This document shows, one piece after another, positions 5,894-13,549 of a DNA stretch of 24,761 bases. Source of the DNA: a virus; the IMG/VR virus record IMGVR_UViG_3300011114_000440, positions 1 through 24,761 of that record; one strand, given 5' to 3'. Each line of letters begins with the position of its first letter. The stretch's first letter is position 1. A program made the translations under genes and the position numbers. The notes beneath the pieces are model-generated. The model ran no database searches. It had not been told where the DNA came from and was given only the letters and a program-made list of their open reading frames with translations.

Positions 5894-5915
5894 ATGTGTG
5901 TTTTTTGTTTGTTTG

Positions 5916-6155
5916 TTAGTTAATATGTAAATATGTCAAATTAGGAGAAATAAAGTCTTTTTTATAGTCCTCAAAGTATTCGTTTGTACAATATCCTATA
6001 GATTGAACTATTGATAAATTAAGCCAATTTTTAAGCTTTTTATATTGCTTTGTTTGTTCGGGTACTTTGCAATCCTTTACGGCATAAAGAAAACAGTATT
6101 GACTATCTTTTAATAAATAGTACAAATAATAATTTTGTTTTTGTTTGTTTCTCAT
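5916..6155 (-). CDS. Hypothetical Tyr/Lys-rich protein, 79 residues
   Basis: The frame starts with ATG 6155 and begins MRNKQKQNYYLYYLLKDSQY. The protein is basic and unusually rich in Tyr, Lys, Asn and Gln, as expected for AT-rich coding DNA, with two cysteines in the middle and one later. No domain is recognisable. It precedes the Gp88-like gene by 22 bases and is presumably co-transcribed with it. A real gene is likely from the operon packing, but support is otherwise thin. Confidence 0.5.
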   Translation of the reverse strand: MRNKQKQNYYLYYLLKDSQYCFLYAVKDCKVPEQTKQYKKLKNWLNLSIVQSIGYCTNEYFEDYKKDFISPNLTYLHIN

Positions 6156-6158
6156 AAA

Positions 6159-6257
6159 TTACTTTTTTAATGTTTGGTAAATTGTTTTGATTAAGGTATA
6201 AATTAGAATTGAGGCTATAAATAAAGCAATCAATTCAAAAAGGCTAATTATTTGCAT
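6159..6257 (-). CDS. Putative single-pass membrane microprotein, 32 residues
   Basis: ATG 6257 opens a 32-residue frame ending at TAA 6159, with an A-rich leader (AATCAAAGAAA). The first 22 residues form one hydrophobic segment (MQIISLFELIALFIASILIY), followed by a polar basic tail ending in TLKK, the classic shape of a one-helix membrane peptide with a cytosolic basic end. It overlaps the preceding microprotein gene by 14 bases and ends three bases before the next gene, so it is part of the leftward run. A role in membrane targeting, host takeover or toxicity is speculation. Confidence 0.5.
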   Translation of the reverse strand: MQIISLFELIALFIASILIYTLIKTIYQTLKK

Positions 6258-6363
6258 TTTCTTTGATTAATAGGTGGATTAATAGGCGTAATAAAGTACC
6301 TATAAAATAGGTAACTAAGCCAATGAATAAAATAGGTAGTAAAGTTTCTGTAAATTGATACAT
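6244..6363 (-). CDS. Putative single-pass membrane microprotein, 39 residues
   Basis: ATG 6363 opens a 39-residue frame ending at TAG 6244. It has a long hydrophobic stretch covering about residues 8-34 (LLPILFIGLVTYFIGTLLRL and onward) with one Arg and one His inside, and a polar end ENANN. It could make one long or two short membrane helices. The gene lies 20 bases after the stop of the 6384-6569 gene and overlaps the next membrane microprotein, making a tandem pair. No family is recognised. Confidence 0.5.
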   Translation of the reverse strand: MYQFTETLLPILFIGLVTYFIGTLLRLLIHLLIKENANN

Positions 6364-6383
6364 AATAAAGGATTGAATTGTTA

Positions 6384-6569
6384 TTAAATTGTTTCTACTT
6401 TGTAACCTAAGCTAGAATAAAAATTCATTTTAGCTATTAATACAGCATCGTTAAATTCATGTACTGGGATTAAAATAGTTACCCAATTATCGGTAACATT
6501 AAGCTTATAAACTTTGAAAGCCTTAATAAGATCATTCAATTGAATACCTGGTTTGTTTGTGTTTTTCAT
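6384..6569 (-). CDS. Hypothetical protein, 61 residues
   Basis: ATG 6569 (beginning MKNTNKPGIQLNDLIKAFKV) is preferred to a TTG at 6617 because of the leader TTAAACACTAACAAA. The product alternates helix (LNDLIKAFKVYKL) and strand (NWVTILIPVHEF), then a helix with DAVLIAKMNFYSSLGYKVE, resembling a small alpha/beta fold. It is the first gene of this leftward block, bordering the divergent intergenic region. Function unknown. Confidence 0.6.
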   Translation of the reverse strand: MKNTNKPGIQLNDLIKAFKVYKLNVTDNWVTILIPVHEFNDAVLIAKMNFYSSLGYKVETI

Positions 6570-7162
6570 TTTGTTAGTGTTTAATGAGCAATAAAGATAA
6601 GTACAAAAGTCAAACAATATTAAAAATACTTAAATTATTTTAGTTAAAATTGTGTTAACAAAGTAATGTGTACAAAGTACACTAAGGTATTCGGTGTATA
6701 TAATTATTAGTATATGTTATATTAGATAATATAGTATATATTATCTAATATAGTTTTTATTGATCAATATATATATTACTTAGTATATTCTATATTGGAT
6801 AATATAGGGATATAATAATACATAGATTGAATTAAAGTATTTTAGCTTGATTTGTAGCGATCGCATAAACGAGCCTAATCAATCAATAGATTAAAAATAC
6901 ATATTTTTGCCTCGGATATTGGGTAAAATGGTATGCGAATAGCTTCGTATTTAACATAATGGTAATTATAAGTAGATTCTAATATTGATTATCAATGACT
7001 TATAAAAGTGATTATCTATGAAATTGTTCGTAGTACCCCCTACCCACTTTTTTAGCGTAGGAAAGGTAAGGTTGCCCTTGTGCCCCTCAAAATTCTGATT
7101 TCATCTAATAACATTATAAAAAAATATAATATGTACAAATGTAAACCCAAACCAAAGAAATA
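6570..7162. other. Divergent intergenic region between leftward early genes and rightward terS
   Basis: No gene is supported in these 590 bases. Structure seen: GTGTAC-AAA-GTACAC (6668-6682); the triple palindrome set at 6718-6806; a near-perfect dyad ATGCGAA-TAGC-TTCGTAT (6933-6950); ATTGAT-T-ATCAAT (6984-6996) with GATTATC repeated at 7010; and two C-rich patches (7036-7045, 7073-7088) that stand out from the AT-rich surroundings just ahead of terS. The region must hold the control elements for both directions, but I find no full promoter match. Confidence 0.6.
6718..6806. repeat. Three copies of a 16-bp palindromic element, TATATTRGATAATATA
   Basis: A perfect inverted repeat joins TATATTAGATAATATA (6718-6733) to its reverse complement (6737-6752) with a 3-base spacer GTA. 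A third copy, TATATTGGATAATATA (6791-6806), differs by one base. Each copy is itself a near-palindrome (TATATT-N4-AATATA). The set lies centrally between divergent gene blocks and could be operators or initiator-binding sites. The full 35-base inverted repeat can also form a cruciform or hairpin. Confidence 0.75.
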
Positions 7163-7684
7163 ATGAATGCACAATTCAAGGACATCACTAAGGAAGCTTT
7201 TATCATTGCTTACAAGGAGAACTTCGGTAACATCACCATTAGTTGTGAAGCAGCAGGGGTAAGTAGGTCTGCTTACTCTAACTGGATTAAGACAGATGAG
7301 GAGTTCCGTAAACGACTAGCTGAAATAGAGCCTGAGGAGATTATGTTAGACTTCGGTGAGCATAAACTGATGGAGAGAATATCCAAAGGAGATACTTTGG
7401 CTACTATGTTCCTCTTAAAAACCAAAGGTAAACGTAGAGGTTACATCGAAAGACAAGAGGTAGCTCACGAAGGAGATGTGGTAAAACAGATTACTGTCAA
7501 TGTCTTAAAGGCAAACCATGTAGAGGATGTGCCTAAGTTAGATGGTGATGAGAATCTGCAGCTAGAAGATAGTGGAATGGTTGTTCCTGCTTCTATGGCT
7601 GACCAAATAGCGGAGATTCCACTCTATGACCATGACAAAGGACAAGTTTTAGACATCAATGAGGAAGAAGAATATGAGGAATAG
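7163..7684 (+). CDS. terS: Terminase small subunit
   Basis: The 173-residue protein should recognise phage DNA and regulate the packaging motor. Residues about 8-45 hold an HTH (FIIAYKENFGNITISCEAAG then VSRSAYSNWIKTDEEFRKRL), followed by DFGEHKLMERISKGDTLATM and FLLKTKGKRRGYIERQE, a signature of small terminases in Bacteroidetes phages. The C-terminal 60 residues are acidic and probably bind the large subunit. It is the first rightward gene and sits ahead of terL with 467 bases between. The ATG at 7163 is preceded by an A-rich leader (AAACCCAAACCAAAGAAATA). Confidence 0.85.
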   Translation: MNAQFKDITKEAFIIAYKENFGNITISCEAAGVSRSAYSNWIKTDEEFRKRLAEIEPEEIMLDFGEHKLMERISKGDTLATMFLLKTKGKRRGYIERQEVAHEGDVVKQITVNVLKANHVEDVPKLDGDENLQLEDSGMVVPASMADQIAEIPLYDHDKGQVLDINEEEEYEE

Positions 7685-7790
7685 TCGTAAATGTCATTTT
7701 AAGACCATTCTAGGGCTTATCTACCTTGTAGTAGTACTATCTATCCAAAACGTAACTGAACGTCTTAAATGGGCTGTAAATCGTTTTTAG
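7674..7790 (+). CDS. Putative membrane microprotein overlapping the terS end, 38 residues
   Basis: ATG 7674 lies inside the last codons of terS in another frame and is preceded by purine-rich GAGGAAGAAGAAT. The frame encodes 38 residues: a basic start (MRNSRKCHFK), a hydrophobic core (TILGLIYLVVVLSI) and an amphipathic basic end (TERLKWAVNRF). This is a convincing single-pass membrane peptide with positive-inside start. No homologue is known to me. A holin-like or host-membrane role is only a guess. Confidence 0.45.
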   Translation: MRNSRKCHFKTILGLIYLVVVLSIQNVTERLKWAVNRF

Positions 7791-8151
7791 GAATATTGGT
7801 GTTTTTGGAAGTATATTTCTAATTTGCATGAATTTTACTGATTTTCCATGCAATATTGCCAAAATTGGAAATATATGTCCAGTTTTTGATGCATAAAACT
7901 TGACAAGTTAGATTATAAACTGTTGTTGTACGAAAATTATAAAGTCAAGCCATTACTTGACAATTCCATTAAATTTTAAAGCTATAACTTGACTAATGAG
8001 CCGAAAACAAGTCAGAAATGGCTCAATATGACTTATAAGGGATAAATGCACATCAAAAAGTGCATTTTATGACACATTATGCACCTACCTTCCTATAAAA
8101 CGAAAAAGATTAGCTTTGCTTTGAGCAAACCAAAAATTTAATTTTTTTCCT
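7791..8151. promoter_or_regulatory. Gene-free, dyad-rich region between terS and terL
   Basis: No supported gene in 360 bases. It contains TTGCATG-N16-CATGCAA (7824-7853), GCAATATTGC (7850-7859), AACTT-GAC-AAGTT (7897-7909), GTCAAG-CCATTA-CTTGAC (7944-7961), TGAGCC-N17-GGCTCA (7997-8025) and AAATGCAC-N8-GTGCATTT (8044-8067). The hexamer CTTGAC occurs at 7899, 7956 and 7988 and inverted at 7944, in the context WTAACTTGACWA. Candidates are packaging-site repeats bound by TerS, operators, or a structured RNA leader of terL. Confidence 0.55.
8111..8118 (+). promoter_or_regulatory. Putative -7 promoter element ahead of terL (TAGCTTTG)
   Basis: An exact TANNTTTG match 33 bases before the terL ATG, followed by the small dyad TTTGC-TTTGA-GCAAA. 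No clear TTG lies at the -33 spacing, so confidence is modest. Confidence 0.35.
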
Positions 8152-9288
8152 ATGAACGTAACCACCAACGTAGTGTTCGAGGTACTAAATAACTCGAAGA
8201 AAAGAATTTCTGTCATGCAAGGGGGAACTCGTAGCGGTAAAACCTACAACGTTTTAACCTGGTTTATTGTTAAATTACTCCAAGAGAAAGGCAAAACCCT
8301 AACTATCTGTAGAAGTTCGCTTCCATCTATCAAAGGATCGGTTATGAGGGATTTTATAGAGATTTTATCTAAGTATAAGCTCTATTCAGAAGACAAGCAC
8401 AATAAATCCGAGAATTTATACTTTCTCAATGGAAATACGGTAGAATTTGTGTCTACTGACCAACCGCAGAAAATTAGAGGTCGTAAAAGGAATTATTTGT
8501 TCATTAACGAGGCAAATGAGGTGAATTACGAATCTTGGATGCAGTTAGCCCTAAGAACTACGGATAAAATCGTAATTGACTATAACCCTTCCGATTATTA
8601 CTCCTGGATTTACGATAAAGTCATCCCTAGAGAAGATACCGACTTCACCATAACCACTTATAAAGACAACCCTTTCCTAGATAAAAATATTATTGCGGAG
8701 ATTGAGAGATTGAAAGATGCTGACCATGAGTACTGGAGAGTCTATGGTTTAGGAGAAAGAGCCATTAGCGAAGCAACTATTTATTCACATTGGAGAAGAA
8801 GAAGGAACTTCCCTGAAGGGGGCGATGTTTTTTACGGACTTGACTTCGGTTATAACAATCAGACTGCCCTTGTAAGGTGCAAGAACTTCGATGGAGAGAT
8901 TTATGTAGAGCAGTTAGTTTACGATACCAAAATGTCTACCGCACTCCTAATAGACCGCTTAAAATCATTAGGACTATCTCGTAGAGATGAGATATTTGCG
9001 GATGCTGCAGAACCTAAAACGATTGCCGAGGTCAACAAAGCAGGATTTAATTTAAAGTCAGCTACCAAAGATGTGTTTGCAGGAATCAATAAGGTAAAAT
9101 CATTTCCGTTATTTATCAAATCAGAGTCTTTGGATTTGTTGGATGAGATTAAAAACTATAAATGGAAAACGGATCACGATGGCAACACAATGGATGAGCC
9201 TGTGAAGTTTCGTGACCACTTAATGGATGCGATGCGTTATGCTATATACTCAAAATATGCAAAACCAAAGCGAGGTTGGATTGTTTAG
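8152..9288 (+). CDS. terL: Terminase large subunit (packaging ATPase and nuclease)
   Basis: The 378-residue protein pumps DNA into proheads and cuts the concatemer. Walker A is GGTRSGKT (24-31). Walker B is LFINEAN (116-122) with the catalytic Glu120. The QPQKIRGRKRNY segment precedes it as usual. The C-terminal RNase H-like nuclease carries acidic residues in YGLDFG (Asp231), IFADAAEP (Asp284) and HLMDAMRYA (Asp359). All key residues are present and the length is typical of the compact, SPP1/T5-like terminases. The ATG follows a T-rich stretch after AAACCAAAAATTTAA. The portal gene follows after 36 bases containing a promoter-like element. Confidence 0.95.
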   Translation: MNVTTNVVFEVLNNSKKRISVMQGGTRSGKTYNVLTWFIVKLLQEKGKTLTICRSSLPSIKGSVMRDFIEILSKYKLYSEDKHNKSENLYFLNGNTVEFVSTDQPQKIRGRKRNYLFINEANEVNYESWMQLALRTTDKIVIDYNPSDYYSWIYDKVIPREDTDFTITTYKDNPFLDKNIIAEIERLKDADHEYWRVYGLGERAISEATIYSHWRRRRNFPEGGDVFYGLDFGYNNQTALVRCKNFDGEIYVEQLVYDTKMSTALLIDRLKSLGLSRRDEIFADAAEPKTIAEVNKAGFNLKSATKDVFAGINKVKSFPLFIKSESLDLLDEIKNYKWKTDHDGNTMDEPVKFRDHLMDAMRYAIYSKYAKPKRGWIV

Positions 9289-9309
9289 GTGAAAAATTTG
9301 TTACTTTTG
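9281..9309 (+). promoter_or_regulatory. Putative promoter for the portal/head genes
   Basis: TTG (9281-9283), 18 bases, then TACTTTTG (9302-9309) fits TTG-N17-20-TANNTTTG. The following TAAAAAT is shared with the element at 14293. It overlaps the terL stop and lies 15 bases before the portal start. Confidence 0.5.
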
Positions 9310-9324
9310 TAAAAATATCATATA

Positions 9325-10728
9325 GTGAAGTTAACGGACATACTAAGTGCGGTGAATCCTTTTAAACAAAAGGCAGCCCCTAGAAAAAATACGAACCTTA
9401 ATAACCCATTCGCTGATTTTGGTGGCTTAATAAGTGGCAGAACGCTTTATCCAAATTTAGACTATGCCAAGTTCGTACAAGACTACGATAACAATAGCGA
9501 AGTCTATTCTATCATTAAACGTATCTCTAAAACTATCTCTACAGTTCCATTCTACGTTTATAAGGTTAAGAACAAAAAAGAACTAAACACATATAAGGCA
9601 ATGATGGCTAACGCATCAAGCGGAGCAGACATCGCTAAAGCAGAATTGGTTAGAGTAAAGGCAGTTGATGAGATTGCTGATAGCCCATTAAATAAATTAT
9701 TAGAAAGACCGAATCCTTATCAATCATTTTCTGAGTTCATCGAAAATATTATAGGGTATAAACTTATTACAGGGAACTCTTACATTTGGGCGAATAGACT
9801 CGCTAGTGGTAAGGTTGCTGAATTAGTTACTCTCCCATCTCAATATGTCGCTATCATAAGCGATGGTACTATCAATGGGGTTGAAGGTTACACTTTTACA
9901 TTAGTTGGATGGGATCAGTTGGATGCTAAAGATGTAATCCACTTAAAATACTTCAACCCCTACTTTAACACTAATGGACAACAACTATATGGTTTATCGC
10001 CTCTACAAGCTGCTTACAGAACTGTTCAACGCAGTAACGATGCTAAGGATACCTCTGTAGGTATGTTGCAGAATCAAGGACCGAAGGGTATCTTGTATGC
10101 AGATGAATCAAATGACTTCGGACCTGAACAAGCAGGTAAGTTAAAAGAAGATTTTTACAATCAATATGGAACTAAAAACAAGATAGTACAAAATGCAGGT
10201 CAGATTTTAATTGCAGGTGCTAAATTGGGATGGGTGAATATGGGATTATCTCCTGTTGACCTTCAGTTGTTAGAATCAGAGAAAATTACGCTTCGTGAGT
10301 TGTGTAATGTGTACGGAGTCAACTCTGCATTGTTTAATGATCCTGATAACAAGACCTATAACAACATGAAAGAGGCTAAAAAGGAAATGTTAACCCAAGT
10401 GGTACTTCCTGAATTAGTTTTGATTCGTGATGCGTTTAATAGATTTTTTGAAGGAGAAATCGGACAAGGATACTATATCGATTTTGATATCACAGTATTC
10501 CCTGAGCTTCAAGAGGACATGAAAGAGTTGTCTGCTATCCTTTCTCAATCATGGTGGATTACACCTAACGAAAAAAGACAAGCAATGAGATACGATACTG
10601 TTCAAGATGATGTCATGAACGCTATTTACATCCCTGCTGGTTACTTGCCTATCGATGAGTTAACTATGTTGCAGAATCCAAGAGATGCTCAACAACAAGG
10701 AGATTATAATTTGCCTCCTGTAAAATAA
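9325..10728 (+). CDS. Portal protein, HK97 type
   Basis: The 467-residue protein forms the dodecameric ring at the head vertex through which DNA enters and leaves. Family features: an N-terminal segment with SEVYSIIKRISKTISTVPFY (58-77), LNKLLERPNPYQSFSEFIEN (122-141), ITGNSYIWANR (148-158), DVIHLKYFNP (203-212), YGLSPLQAAYRTV (222-234), and in the clip/stem region VYGVNSALFNDPDNKTYNNM. These match HK97-like portals (phage_portal family) and the length is normal. The start is GTG 9325; no ATG gives an equally complete N-terminus. The MuF-like gene follows five bases after the stop. Confidence 0.92.
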   Translation: MKLTDILSAVNPFKQKAAPRKNTNLNNPFADFGGLISGRTLYPNLDYAKFVQDYDNNSEVYSIIKRISKTISTVPFYVYKVKNKKELNTYKAMMANASSGADIAKAELVRVKAVDEIADSPLNKLLERPNPYQSFSEFIENIIGYKLITGNSYIWANRLASGKVAELVTLPSQYVAIISDGTINGVEGYTFTLVGWDQLDAKDVIHLKYFNPYFNTNGQQLYGLSPLQAAYRTVQRSNDAKDTSVGMLQNQGPKGILYADESNDFGPEQAGKLKEDFYNQYGTKNKIVQNAGQILIAGAKLGWVNMGLSPVDLQLLESEKITLRELCNVYGVNSALFNDPDNKTYNNMKEAKKEMLTQVVLPELVLIRDAFNRFFEGEIGQGYYIDFDITVFPELQEDMKELSAILSQSWWITPNEKRQAMRYDTVQDDVMNAIYIPAGYLPIDELTMLQNPRDAQQQGDYNLPPVK

Positions 10729-10733
10729 TATGG

Positions 10734-11564
10734 ATGCCCAAGATATTACAACCTTCTCAGCAATTCAATTTGCAACAAACCATAGCGAGGAAGTCCATCA
10801 CGGAATTTAGGCCTAAAATACAAAAGGCCTTACAAAGTGATTTTAATAAAGCTGCGGAGTTGGTAAAAGAGATGGGGGCATACCAAGTGGCTAACTATAA
10901 GAAAACATTTTTTAACCAAGATAAGATTAGCAATATTTTACGAACTTTGTACGAAGGTACTGGTGGATATACTGCTATGAGGTATCAAAAGATATTTGAC
11001 AGGTATAAGAAAGCTGAAACTATCGACCTCGATCCATTAAATATCATGGATGAGTGGTTAGCGTTTATGTTGTCGTATTGGACTGCAATAAGTGGTTTAA
11101 AAATGTACGGCATAGAAAACACTACCGACAATGAGATAGCTAAAATATTAAACAATGCGATTGCTTATGGAAGGGCTAATAACCTTTCTACAAACGAAGT
11201 AAACGCAATGGCTATTCAGCTTCTTAGAGAAGGTAAAATAAATGGTGCAAGGAGTTTATTGATTGCAAGAACCGAATCTCATCAAGCTTTAAGCACAGGT
11301 GCGATTGGGGCAACACAAGGAATTAATATACCTTTGTCAAAACAATGGATTCATGCTGAGTATGTTGGTAGCCCAAGATATTGGCACATGGCATTAGACA
11401 AGCAAACGAATCCTGATGATGGTGGAGTAAAAATACCTGTGAACCAACCATTCATAGTAAACACTCCAAATTATGGTGTAATTGAAATGCAATACGCACA
11501 TGATGCAAGTGGCGGAGCAGTAAACAACTGCAACTGCCGATGTTGTACGGTGTATATTGCTTAA
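10734..11564 (+). CDS. Minor head protein, Mu gpF / SPP1 gp7-like
   Basis: The 276-residue protein is expected inside or at the portal of the prohead and may be ejected with DNA. The C-terminal domain has the family signature: GARSLLIARTESHQALSTGA (171-190), KQWIHAEYVGSPRYWHMALD (203-222) with the conserved His218, and the terminal cysteine cluster CNCRCC (266-271), typical of the MuF domain that ends in C-x-C-R-C. The N-terminal half is helical. The ATG lies five bases after the portal stop. No toxin or ADP-ribosyltransferase domain is fused to it. Confidence 0.82.
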   Translation: MPKILQPSQQFNLQQTIARKSITEFRPKIQKALQSDFNKAAELVKEMGAYQVANYKKTFFNQDKISNILRTLYEGTGGYTAMRYQKIFDRYKKAETIDLDPLNIMDEWLAFMLSYWTAISGLKMYGIENTTDNEIAKILNNAIAYGRANNLSTNEVNAMAIQLLREGKINGARSLLIARTESHQALSTGAIGATQGINIPLSKQWIHAEYVGSPRYWHMALDKQTNPDDGGVKIPVNQPFIVNTPNYGVIEMQYAHDASGGAVNNCNCRCCTVYIA

Positions 11565-11574
11565 ACAAATAAAT

Positions 11575-12348
11575 ATGAGTAATTTTTATAACAAAAAAGC
11601 GGTAAGCGGAGCACCAGTCGACATGGCTGATGATTCAAGAACAGTTACTGTTTATTATTCTGCTTTTGGGAACTTAGATAGCGATGGCGATATTATCATG
11701 CCAGGTGCTTTTACAAAATCTATTAAAGAGAATGGACCGAATGCTAAAAATAGAATTTGGCATTTGTTTAATCACTCTACAGACAAACCTGTATCTAAGC
11801 CTAAGGAATTGGTTGAGGATGCTTTTGGTTTAAAGGCAGTCGTTAAGATGCCAAATACAACTTTAGGTAGAGATACTTATGAGTTGTATAGAGATGGTCA
11901 TATCACAGAACATAGCATTGGATTCCAAACAATAAAGAATCAAGCTAAAACTGGATATAACGAAATCACAGAAATAAAATTGTTTGAAGGCTCTTCAGTT
12001 TTATGGGGAGCTAACGCTAATACACCAACAATAATGGTGAAATCTGAAATTAAAACTACTATTATCGATGAGATAGCTAAAACTATCAAATCTTTAAGAA
12101 ATGGTTTTTATACAGATGAAACATTCGGTTTGTTAGAGTTAAAACTTAAACAATTACAACAATATCTCGTAGAGATGGAAGATGAAGAGTCAATCCCTTC
12201 AGAGGACCAACCGCTTACAGATTTTCCAGGAGAATTGCAAACTCCAGAGGAAAATGCACAAGAAGCATTGGATGAAGAAGAAGATCCGACTATTTCCGTT
12301 GAAATAGAGATAAACAAATATTTACAATCATTTAAAATTTTCAACTAA
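11575..12348 (+). CDS. Prohead protease, HK97 family
   Basis: The 257-residue serine protease cleaves the capsid delta domain during head maturation. Conserved elements: an N-terminal YYSAFGNLDSDGDIIMPGAF (28-46), the catalytic His67 in WHLFNHS, FGLKAVVKMP, and the Ser114 in EHSIGF, the usual GxxxxHSxGF block of peptidase family U35. I chose ATG 11575 (leader AAACAAATAAAT) over TTG 11557, which overlaps the MuF stop. The C-terminal 60 residues are very acidic (EDEES, EEEDP) and may act as a scaffold or capsid-targeting tail. The stop shares one base with the capsid start (TAATG). Confidence 0.9.
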   Translation: MSNFYNKKAVSGAPVDMADDSRTVTVYYSAFGNLDSDGDIIMPGAFTKSIKENGPNAKNRIWHLFNHSTDKPVSKPKELVEDAFGLKAVVKMPNTTLGRDTYELYRDGHITEHSIGFQTIKNQAKTGYNEITEIKLFEGSSVLWGANANTPTIMVKSEIKTTIIDEIAKTIKSLRNGFYTDETFGLLELKLKQLQQYLVEMEDEESIPSEDQPLTDFPGELQTPEENAQEALDEEEDPTISVEIEINKYLQSFKIFN

Positions 12349-13514
12349 TGGTAGAAGAAATTAAAAGTGCGTTCGAAGGCATTAAATCCGAAGTAAACGG
12401 AGCAATCGAAAGTGCAAAGGCTGACAATGCTAGTGCATTAGAAAGCGTAAAAGCTGAATTAGAAGCTACTAAAGCTTCAATCTCAGTTGTTAAGGATGAA
12501 ATTGAAAAAATGGAAGCAAAAAACAATCGTATTAAAATGAATCAAACAGAAGTAAAAGGGTTTAATGCTACCCTTGCAGATGCTATCGAACAAAATGGAG
12601 ATAGTTTAGCTAAATTAGCTCGTGGCGAACAAAAGCGTTCAGGATTTATCTTGGATACTAAAGCAGTTGGTACAATGTTAGAATCTACTAACTTGACAGG
12701 TGATATCACTCGCCAATATGCTAATCAAGTATATGCCTTACCTTCTCGTAAGGTGCATTTAAGAAGTTTGTTACCAATCGGTACAATCTCTCAAGGTTTA
12801 TTTACTTTCCCTTATGAAAGTGGTGGAGAAGGTGCTCCAGCAGCTCAAACTCAAGGTAGCTCTAAAGCTCAAGTTGATTTTGACATCGTAATGAAAGATG
12901 CTCCTGCTCAGTATATTGCTGGTTATGTGAGAATCTCTCGTCAAATGTTAGATGATATACCTGCTATGACTTCTTTCTTACAATCTCGTTTGTTAGAGCA
13001 ATATTTGATTGCAGAAGATGCTCAATTATTGAATGGTAATGGTACTGCTCCTAACTTGACTGGTTTGACTATTAATGCTACTGCTGCAACAGGTGCTGCT
13101 ACAGTTGACGTTGAACAATTAGTTCAAGCTATTGCTCAGTTAGAATCTACTAACTACTCTGCTACAGGTATCTTAGTTAACCCATTAGATTGGGCTGCTA
13201 TCATGAATACTAAGAACTCTGGTTCTGCGTACTCTTTACCTGCTTCTACAGTTGTTACTACAGATGGTAGCGTATCTATCGCAGGTATCCCTCTTTACAA
13301 ATCAACTGCAATCGCAGTAGATAAGTTCTTAGTAGGTGACTGGTCTATGGGTGCTCAAATCATGCAAAATCAAGGTATCTCTGTTCAGTTCTCTGAATTT
13401 GATGCTGATAACTTCACTAAGAACTTAATCACAGTTCGTGTTGAGGCTAGAATTGCATTCCCTATCTACTACGCTGGTGCGTTTGTTTATGGTGACTTCG
13501 GAAATGTTGCCTAG
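12348..13514 (+). CDS. Major capsid protein, HK97 fold
   Basis: The 388-residue protein builds the icosahedral shell. Residues 1-65 are a charged coiled coil (KAELEATKASISVVKDEIEK), corresponding to the delta/scaffold domain removed by the protease. No separate scaffold gene exists, which agrees with this. The remainder has the phage_capsid family pattern: VHLRSLLPIGTISQG, a P-loop/E-loop area with AQYIAGYVRISRQMLDD, LNGNGTAPNLTGL, and a C-terminal VRVEARIAFPIYYAGAFVYG. Codon use is enriched in strongly favoured codons (TCT, GCT, CGT) relative to flanking genes, as expected of the most highly expressed protein. A terminator follows. Confidence 0.93.
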   Translation: MVEEIKSAFEGIKSEVNGAIESAKADNASALESVKAELEATKASISVVKDEIEKMEAKNNRIKMNQTEVKGFNATLADAIEQNGDSLAKLARGEQKRSGFILDTKAVGTMLESTNLTGDITRQYANQVYALPSRKVHLRSLLPIGTISQGLFTFPYESGGEGAPAAQTQGSSKAQVDFDIVMKDAPAQYIAGYVRISRQMLDDIPAMTSFLQSRLLEQYLIAEDAQLLNGNGTAPNLTGLTINATAATGAATVDVEQLVQAIAQLESTNYSATGILVNPLDWAAIMNTKNSGSAYSLPASTVVTTDGSVSIAGIPLYKSTAIAVDKFLVGDWSMGAQIMQNQGISVQFSEFDADNFTKNLITVRVEARIAFPIYYAGAFVYGDFGNVA

Positions 13515-13515
13515 A

Positions 13516-13548
13516 TTTTGCTAATATAACATAAGTTATATATCTTTG
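13516..13548 (+). promoter_or_regulatory. Putative promoter with a dyad in its spacer, after the capsid gene
   Basis: TTTTG (13516-13520), 20 bases, then TATCTTTG (13541-13548) closely fits the Bacteroidetes consensus. The spacer holds TATAAC-ATAA-GTTATA (13525-13540), a possible operator. A start site would fall inside the hairpin at 13550, so its output may be terminated at once. Confidence 0.4.
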
Positions 13549-13549
13549 A

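Noticed and set aside
6570-7162. tRNA gene or integrase attachment site
   Set aside because: No cloverleaf or anticodon-like structure is seen and no integrase gene is in the window.
7828-7899. A 23-codon frame between terS and terL
   Set aside because: Too short, no leader, no clear topology, and it overlaps several dyads.
12108-12526. Leftward frames opposite the protease end and capsid start
   Set aside because: Both are Ser-rich antisense shadows of acidic or coiled-coil coding sequence.
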